DNA from: Cellulophaga sp. BC115SP
GTDB lineage: Bacteria > Bacteroidota > Bacteroidia > Cytophagales > Spirosomataceae
Assembly: GCF_009905545.1 (NCBI RefSeq)
Contig: NZ_JAAALB010000016.1
Location: 62,001-126,000 of the forward strand
DNA length: 64,000 nt
Direction of reading: 5' to 3'
Shown: positions 58,452-64,000 of the stretch, one piece after another
Numbering within the stretch: position 1 is the stretch's first letter
How the letters are laid out: each line of letters starts with the position of its first letter
Notes under the pieces: generated by a model
Databases searched by the model: none
Seen by the model: the letters and a program-made list of their open reading frames with translations, nothing else
What the model was told of the DNA's origin: nothing
Position numbers and translations under genes: made by a program

Positions 58452-60836
58452 CTACTTAATCGCATTGGTGATACTAATAATCACATAAACCAAAGAGCTA
58501 ATGCCGCTCATAATGGCGATACGTTCGCCCACGCTAAGTTTAGATTGCGTTTCTTTATCTTGTTCGGGTACAATTACTTCCGACCCCGGCAATACTTTAG
58601 GATATTTTCTGAAAAACAAAAAATGATTGGTTTTGTCAGACATCCCATTGGCATATTTTACATAAATACGATTTCGTTGTGCCAAAGGACTAAGCCCCCC
58701 AGCTTGCGATAAATACGTCTGTAAACTTTGCCCTTCTCGGTAAGCTACCGCAACTGGATTGAGCAAACCGCCCGTCAATTTGACAGTTTCTACTAGCCTT
58801 GGAATGGTAATTTTATCACCAGCCAACAAAAGCAAATTTTCGGACTGCTGTGGATTCGCCAAAATTAAAGATAAATCAATCGCCACTACTGAAGAATCTC
58901 GCTGAAAAACGGCACCTTGTGGATAAGCACCTTTTTTAAGACCACCTGCCAATTGAACCAAATCGCTAATACGTTGCGCTTTATCCTTAATGGTATAAGA
59001 ACCGGGATAGGCTATTTCTCCATCGATATAAACTGACTTTTGTGCTTCGTAATTGGGAGCAGTTCGAATATAAACTTTATCAAAAGGCATCAACGACATA
59101 GAAGCTTCTTTGGATTCAAGACTTAAATTTTTATCTAAATCAAAAAATAGAATTTCTACGCTATGGTCGTTGCCTGCTGAGTATAGCTCTGTTTTGATTC
59201 TTCGTGATAATTCCACTTTCGAAGCACTTGCCCCTTCGGTAAATCCTTTGGCTTGTAAAATCAAATCGCCCAAAGTCATGCCATCGATATATTCATAAGT
59301 GCCCGCCTGATTGACTTCTCCTTCGATTTTTACCACACGTTTTTCTTGTAAATCATGTGTAGAATAAACGGTTAGAAAATCTTCACGCTTCAAAGGAATA
59401 TCTGGATTCTGTCCACTCAAAATTTTCCCTAAATCAATATTAACTAATTCATATTGGTCATTACTTTTCAAACGACGCAGGCTTGCACGATTCATAAATG
59501 CCTCTGGTTTGAGTCCTTCGGCTATTTGGATCAATTCTTTTACGGTAGAAGTACCTTTTTCGATGGCATATTCACCCGGACGAAAGATAGCACCTGCTAT
59601 TTTTACTCGATTTTCAAAACGCTCTAAAATCGTTCCGATGGTATATTTGTCGCCACTTTTAGGAATAAAGCTTGCCACTTCTTCCTGTGCAACATTGATA
59701 AGCTTTAATTCTTTTGCGGTATTACGTTTCAACTGAATCGAATACGTATAAGCTTTGTCTGTAAAACCTCCCGAAAAGCGTAAAACATCTTGAAGTGTTT
59801 CTGTTTTTTCTACTTCAAAAATCATCGGACGCTTCACTTCTCCTTGTAACTCAACTCTTGCTGTATAATCTCCTATTCGGATAATATCTTGATCTTGTAA
59901 ACGCACATTATCTTTTTGGTCGGCACGAAGCAAGAAGTCATATAAGTCTAATATGCGATAAACCTTGTTGTTACGAATCAAACGGATATTTCGAAAAGAA
60001 CCGTTTTCTGATGGTCCACCCGCCGCATACAAAGCATTGAATATCGTTGCCAATGACGAAACCGTGTAAGTGCCTGGTCGGCTAACTTCGCCTGTAAGTG
60101 TTACCTTAATACTTCGTACATTGCCCAAAGTCACTTGTGCCGATACGCCACTTCCTGCCACATTGAGCCCTTGGTATAACTGTCGCAAACGTGATACAAT
60201 ACGTTGAGAGGCATTTTCTACACTGAGTCCATTGACATAAATCGGGCTAAGATTCAATATTTTGACAGTTCCTTCTGGACTTACTTTCACATGAAAGTTA
60301 TCTAGCGCAGCACCGTAAATATCCACAATAAGCTCGTCGTCGGGACCTAATTGATAATTTTGAGGCGTGGCAATACGTAGATTAGGTTCAAAACTTAATC
60401 CTTCTTTTGTAAAAAGAGATTTGCCAAAAATAGCAGAAGTAATCTTGGATGACTGAGGCTCAGAAAGTTGCCCTAATTGAGTTCTAGAAGTATTTTCAGG
60501 AGGAGTGACATTGGTCAAAACCTTATTTTGTTCGGTTCTTACTTTTTCTACTCGTTCTTTAATCCTAGCAATTTCGGCAGGGCTATATCCCTGTTGTTGC
60601 GCTACTTTTTCGATTTGACTAATAGACAAACCGCTAGTTTGCGCTTTTTGGATAAAGAGCTGAATTTGTTCGTCTGAGACCGTTTCTACAGATTTTTTTT
60701 GAGAAAAACCATTGATAGAAAGTGAAAAGCAGATCAAGATTATAGGTGTACAAAGCAACAAACTTCGGCGACTGATGGAAAAATAACCTCGCCAAAAAGC
60801 CGTAGCTATTGGTAGAAAAACTTGTAAGGTTCGCAT
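58452..60836 (-). CDS. SLBB-domain polysaccharide export protein (Wza type)
   Basis: 794-residue outer-membrane exporter, about twice the length of E. coli Wza. A signal segment (about residues 28-46) precedes a charged coiled-coil region, the Poly_export motif (YQLGPDDELIVDIYGAALDN, about 156-175) and several SLBB repeats (VTLTGEVSRPGTYTV, VELQGEVKRPMIFEVE, VKIEGEVNQAGTYEY, VYIDGEIAYPGSYTI). A hydrophobic C-terminal segment (VGERIAIMSGISSLVYVII) may anchor it. It is the first gene of the polysaccharide export unit. Confidence 0.9.
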   Translation of the reverse strand: MRTLQVFLPIATAFWRGYFSISRRSLLLCTPIILICFSLSINGFSQKKSVETVSDEQIQLFIQKAQTSGLSISQIEKVAQQQGYSPAEIARIKERVEKVRTEQNKVLTNVTPPENTSRTQLGQLSEPQSSKITSAIFGKSLFTKEGLSFEPNLRIATPQNYQLGPDDELIVDIYGAALDNFHVKVSPEGTVKILNLSPIYVNGLSVENASQRIVSRLRQLYQGLNVAGSGVSAQVTLGNVRSIKVTLTGEVSRPGTYTVSSLATIFNALYAAGGPSENGSFRNIRLIRNNKVYRILDLYDFLLRADQKDNVRLQDQDIIRIGDYTARVELQGEVKRPMIFEVEKTETLQDVLRFSGGFTDKAYTYSIQLKRNTAKELKLINVAQEEVASFIPKSGDKYTIGTILERFENRVKIAGAIFRPGEYAIEKGTSTVKELIQIAEGLKPEAFMNRASLRRLKSNDQYELVNIDLGKILSGQNPDIPLKREDFLTVYSTHDLQEKRVVKIEGEVNQAGTYEYIDGMTLGDLILQAKGFTEGASASKVELSRRIKTELYSAGNDHSVEILFFDLDKNLSLESKEASMSLMPFDKVYIRTAPNYEAQKSVYIDGEIAYPGSYTIKDKAQRISDLVQLAGGLKKGAYPQGAVFQRDSSVVAIDLSLILANPQQSENLLLLAGDKITIPRLVETVKLTGGLLNPVAVAYREGQSLQTYLSQAGGLSPLAQRNRIYVKYANGMSDKTNHFLFFRKYPKVLPGSEVIVPEQDKETQSKLSVGERIAIMSGISSLVYVIISITNAIK

Positions 60837-60883
60837 TTACTACAAAATAACGGATATGAGGTTAACATATAGTTCTATCCTTA

Positions 60884-60891
60884 CAAATGTA
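60884..60891 (-). promoter_or_regulatory. Possible promoter of wza
   Basis: TACATTTG on the minus strand is an exact -7 box, about 48 nt upstream of the start. No clear TTG is found at the expected -33 distance. Confidence 0.35.
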
Positions 60892-61009
60892 AAAATATCC
60901 CTTGAAATTCATAAAGTTTATGCCTGATTTTTATAGGATAATTTGGTAATTTGAAAATTTGAAGATAGTATTAATACCCGTATAGCAAGACGATTTACTC
61001 GCTTTAGCA

Positions 61010-61101
61010 GTAAAAAGGCGGTCGAAATTATTTTTCCGACCGCCTTTTACTTACTATATTTCATAATTATACCTCTTTAGACGCAATACATTGTGCCTCT
61101 A
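61010..61101 (-). repeat. Composite 3' element, copy 3
   Basis: After the histidine kinase stop, read on the minus strand: a hairpin TAGAGGCACAA / TTGCGTCTA (61078-61101), a spacer containing GAAATATAGTA, then the terminator GTAAAAGGCGGTCG / CGACCGCCTTTTTAC (61010-61050). The spacer word and order match copy 1. The AATTTGGTAATTTG repeat fragment lies next to it at 60950-60978. Confidence 0.78.
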
Positions 61102-61138
61102 CCTCAGAAATATATGATTAAAATAATCGATCAATTTA

Positions 61139-62425
61139 CTAAATCTTCTTTACCTGCGGAAAGAACAAGCGAAACTCGCTGCCTTCTCCTAATTTACTTT
61201 TGAGTTCAACTTTTCCTTTGTGTCCTTCAACCATTTCTTTGACATAATACAATCCTAAGCCAAAGCCTTTCACATTGTGGACATCGCCTGTGTGTACTCT
61301 AAAAAATTTATTGAAGATGTATTTTTGATCACGCTCCGAAATACCTATTCCATTATCTCGAATACTAATCACTACATCATTTCCTTGATTATAAGTACTA
61401 ATTTTTACTTTAGGAATAATCTCACAATACTTTAGCCCATTATCAATCAAGTTGTGGATAACATTGCTGATATGTAGTTTATCTGCTTTGATTAATGTTG
61501 AACTTGCTCGTAAATCAAGTAATAACTCGCCTTTTCTTTCTTTAAAAATCGGCTCACAGTTAATACTCAAATCTTCTAATAGCTCATGTACATCTATTTC
61601 TTCCAAATTGAGCTTATCTATTTTTTGGTCGATATTGGCTGTTTGAAGAACTGTATCTACATTCTTTTTAAGTCGTGAGGCTTCTTTTCTGATAATTGAA
61701 GCATAGCTGAGTAAGCGCTCGGGCGTATTCACAATTTCGGGCTTCATCAATACCTCAGACGAAATAGAAATAGTAGAAATAGGCGTTTTGAACTCATGGG
61801 TCATGTTATTGATAAAATCATTCTGAATTTCAGAAAGGCGTTTTTGTTTAAAAATCACCATAAGGGCATACACAAAGAAAGCCATTACCACCAAAAGAAT
61901 GGTCGATGAAATAAACCAGTTATCTAAATCGCCTAATAAGAAGAATTTTTTATCAGGAAAATATACGCCAAAATAGTAATTATGGATATTGAGGTCAGGA
62001 AAACGATAGTGCGCTGTAGAGTCACTTCTATCACAATTTTCGGAATGACAAACAAATGATTTGTAATTGATTCTGTCGCTCAAACAATCATATATCCCAT
62101 ATTCAAAATTGAGACGAATATCGCTTCTGGCAAACTCCTGCTTCAAGAATTCTTCCAATACTTTTGCGTTGATAGTATCATTGGTCTGTACAGTGTAATA
62201 GTTCGAGGTTACACGCTCGACTGGCTGCAAAAGTTTATTATTGGGATTATGGTTAAAGTCAAGGATACGACGACTTACCACTCTTAAAGCGGAAGTCACA
62301 CGCTGGTCAAAATCTCGGTCTTGGATATTGTAAGCCTGTTTAAACCAAAAATATTGGATTACAATAACGCCAGCCATTAGCAAGATTGACAGCGCAACAA
62401 ATATGCGTAAGGTCTTTGAATTCAT
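61139..62425 (-). CDS. Sensor histidine kinase
   Basis: 428 residues. Two membrane helices (about 8-28 and 170-192) frame a periplasmic domain of about 140 residues with three Cys (C114, C126, C131). A HisKA domain with H210 (NNMTHEFKTPIS) follows, then an intact ATPase domain (NVIHNLIDNGLKYCE, RDNGIGISE, GFGLGLYYVKEM). The response regulator that usually accompanies this class is not next to it; a terminator element follows directly, so it is an orphan here. Confidence 0.92.
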   Translation of the reverse strand: MNSKTLRIFVALSILLMAGVIVIQYFWFKQAYNIQDRDFDQRVTSALRVVSRRILDFNHNPNNKLLQPVERVTSNYYTVQTNDTINAKVLEEFLKQEFARSDIRLNFEYGIYDCLSDRINYKSFVCHSENCDRSDSTAHYRFPDLNIHNYYFGVYFPDKKFFLLGDLDNWFISSTILLVVMAFFVYALMVIFKQKRLSEIQNDFINNMTHEFKTPISTISISSEVLMKPEIVNTPERLLSYASIIRKEASRLKKNVDTVLQTANIDQKIDKLNLEEIDVHELLEDLSINCEPIFKERKGELLLDLRASSTLIKADKLHISNVIHNLIDNGLKYCEIIPKVKISTYNQGNDVVISIRDNGIGISERDQKYIFNKFFRVHTGDVHNVKGFGLGLYYVKEMVEGHKGKVELKSKLGEGSEFRLFFPQVKKI

Positions 62426-62521
62426 AGTTCAAAATTAACGTTTATCGCCTACAAGTTCGTATCCTTTAACATTTCATTAACAGCAGTGAATTTTTGCTAA
62501 AGGCTGAACAATATTGATTGT

Positions 62522-63625
62522 CTATTTACAGACGTATTTTACTTCGTGTGCTTCCCAAAGGTTAGGCACTTCCCACTTTTCAATCATACGGTGTATAATT
62601 TTTTCTGGAACGACTGCCTCACGTTTAGAATTCTGTTGTAATAAGGTTTTGTACGGAACTTCTAGATAGACTATTTCTACAAAAGCACGGTAGCTAACAA
62701 ATAATGATATTAGCTGTTCGCGCATTTGCATAGTAATGTTTGTAGCGTTCCAAACAAAACTTTGGTGGCTTCTAAGATACTCCTTCGCCTGTTCTTTGGC
62801 AAGTTGAATCACCTTCCCATTTCCCTTCGTATCTGTTGGCGAAATTTTAAGTTTTCGTCGTAAATCATCCAAGCTTATTACGGGTAAATCTCCACAGTTT
62901 TTTTGAATCCAGTAATCTTTGCCTGTACCAGCTACACCTGACAAAAGAATCACTTTTACTTTTGATTCATCAAACAATAGGACATCAGGATAAAGAGATT
63001 CTTGACGAAAAAATTCGAATCTGCTATAATTTGAAGGAAATACTCGCTTAGTTCCCCAACATTGTTGTTCTTGACAGAGGAGTTTAAATAACTCTACTTT
63101 TTCCAAAAGTAGTTTTTGATCTTCACAAATACGACCTAACACATCAGCCTTTGCCAGCATCGCTAGTAGTTTGGTATTAACTTCCAAGCTGACCTTGATG
63201 AGCGTTTGCTCTGGTGAAGTTTTTTCAAAAATCCATAATGGTAAACCGTGATAGCGAACTAGTTTGGCTATTTGTTCTCGGTACTCGAATGGCATCGCAA
63301 AGTCTTGATAGAGAATTTGTCTTGCTGTTCGCTCACCTTTTTTAGCATGCCCAGGCGATGATATTCTCCCATGCTCATCGATGACAGTGGTCGAACGTTT
63401 TTCGATATCATGCATCAATGCTGCATACCATAAAATGTTCTGTTCAGTTTGTGTCAATTCTTTGTATTCTGGCAATGAAGTTAATGCCTCTAATACCATT
63501 TGGGTATGTATTGCCACATTGCCCTCTGCATGATGGATAGGGTCTTGTGGCACATTGTGCATCTGGAGCACCCAATCGTATCGAGTACTCCAATATTCCC
63601 ATGTTTGATTATCTATAGTTAACAT
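62522..63625 (-). CDS. HD-Pnk: HD phosphoesterase fused to polynucleotide 5'-kinase
   Basis: About 367 residues from the ATG at 63625 (another ATG at 63658 is in frame). The N-terminal half is an HD domain. Numbered from the longer start, H51, the HD pair H83/D84 (ALMHDIEKRS), H104, H137 and D172 are its likely metal ligands. The C-terminal half is a P-loop kinase: Walker A GVAGTGKDYW (G241-K247), SLDDLRR with the catalytic Asp, WNATNITMQMR, and a lid Arg (NSKREAVVPEKII). The Runella HD-Pnk enzyme has this architecture and removes 2',3'-phosphates and phosphorylates 5'-OH ends. The start overlaps the RNA ligase stop, so they are one operon. Confidence 0.85.
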   Translation of the reverse strand: MLTIDNQTWEYWSTRYDWVLQMHNVPQDPIHHAEGNVAIHTQMVLEALTSLPEYKELTQTEQNILWYAALMHDIEKRSTTVIDEHGRISSPGHAKKGERTARQILYQDFAMPFEYREQIAKLVRYHGLPLWIFEKTSPEQTLIKVSLEVNTKLLAMLAKADVLGRICEDQKLLLEKVELFKLLCQEQQCWGTKRVFPSNYSRFEFFRQESLYPDVLLFDESKVKVILLSGVAGTGKDYWIQKNCGDLPVISLDDLRRKLKISPTDTKGNGKVIQLAKEQAKEYLRSHQSFVWNATNITMQMREQLISLFVSYRAFVEIVYLEVPYKTLLQQNSKREAVVPEKIIHRMIEKWEVPNLWEAHEVKYVCK

Positions 63626-64000
63626 TTGCTTTTTTCCAATTTTTAGTCCAGTGCTCATCTGTTTTTACGTGACCTTTACGCACGTATTTGAACACATGAT
63701 GTTGAAAGTTATCTACTTCAAAAGCCTCTATATTTCGAGTAACAATACCCTCACAAGTACATAAAAGCTGCGTTTGGCTATCTACAGAACCGAATTGACT
63801 TGGTTGTGCAGTCAAGGTCAATATTTCTTGCTCATAAAGCTGTTGTGTATAATTGTTGAGCAATACCCTTGCCAATACAGGTACGGTGGGTAAGTCCAAA
63901 ACTCCTGCATAAAAGCATACCTCTTCCCAAGAGAGCCACTGATTATTTTCACGGATAGCAAACACAAAAAATGTGTCCTCCAAACGCTGATACTCTATTG
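63609..64000 (-). CDS. RNA ligase family protein (5' part cut by window edge)
   Basis: The last 130 or so residues are inside the window; the frame is open to base 64000 and continues beyond. Visible family sequence: Y-Q-R-L-E-D-T-F-F-V-F, LSWEEVCFYAGVLDLPTVPVL, the motif IV CEGIVTR and the motif V region HHVFKYVRKGHVKTDEHW with the nucleotide-binding lysines. The nucleotidyl-lysine (motif I) must lie outside. It overlaps the HD-Pnk gene by 17-50 bases; together they could heal and seal broken RNA or DNA ends. Confidence 0.8.
   Translation of the reverse strand, partial: IEYQRLEDTFFVFAIRENNQWLSWEEVCFYAGVLDLPTVPVLARVLLNNYTQQLYEQEILTLTAQPSQFGSVDSQTQLLCTCEGIVTRNIEAFEVDNFQHHVFKYVRKGHVKTDEHWTKNWKKANVNYR

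Overview
The window reads as one stretch of a Bacteroidota chromosome, most likely order Cytophagales and possibly a Spirosomataceae/Flectobacillus-like genus. The reasons are the AT-rich composition, promoters of the Bacteroidota form (TTG, about 19 nt, TAnnTTTG) upstream of rplK, rpoB and a tetR gene, the rplL-rpoB-rpoC-DUF3467 neighbourhood, the regulator styles (Reg_prop/Y_Y_Y sensor kinase, LytTR protein) and an HD-Pnk/RNA ligase pair of the kind known from Runella. The genus is a guess. I saw no tRNA, rRNA, CRISPR array, integrase or transposase.

Layout. 1-2.7 kb: hexuronate catabolism (uxaB, kdgK). 3-17.3 kb: the ribosomal protein/RNA polymerase block (rplK-rplA-rplJ-rplL, then rpoB and rpoC). 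It is interrupted twice: a convergent DoxX-like gene lies between rplL and rpoB, and a GT-C-like membrane protein gene sits 3 nt after rpoB and before rpoC. 17.5-25.6 kb: single genes (pbpC, a beta-CASP nuclease, a transsulfuration enzyme, an exported Gfo/Idh/MocA oxidoreductase, a LytTR protein, a cupin). 26.1-33 kb: a tetR-tolC-MFP-RND efflux operon with its own promoter and operator-like repeats. 33.4-40.9 kb: a membrane-anchored MutS-like ATPase, acyl-CoA dehydrogenase, enoyl-CoA hydratase, two small exported proteins and a TMTC-like TPR glycosyltransferase. 41-60.9 kb: a Wzx/Wzy-type surface polysaccharide locus (wza, wzz, a family 2 glycosyltransferase, UDP-HexNAc 4-epimerase, flippase, polymerase, two AsnB-type amidotransferases, glycosyltransferases, wecB). 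It is split by an AT-rich sensor kinase gene of opposite orientation. 61-64 kb: a histidine kinase and a nucleic acid end-repair pair (HD-Pnk plus RNA ligase, cut by the window edge).

The intergenic DNA is rich in structure. Three copies of a composite 3' element (hairpin of the AGACGCAA type plus a GGCGGTCGAAA terminator) each follow a gene in the same order. Three copies of a roughly 100-bp palindromic repeat occur, one filling the whole wza-wzz gap. There are also REP-like palindromes, a long four-stem hairpin before uxaB, and an apparent excess of perfect TTATCCACA (DnaA-box) words, two pairs of which form intergenic palindromes. The most unusual features are the gene wedged between rpoB and rpoC, the repeated 3' element, and the HD-Pnk/RNA ligase pair.
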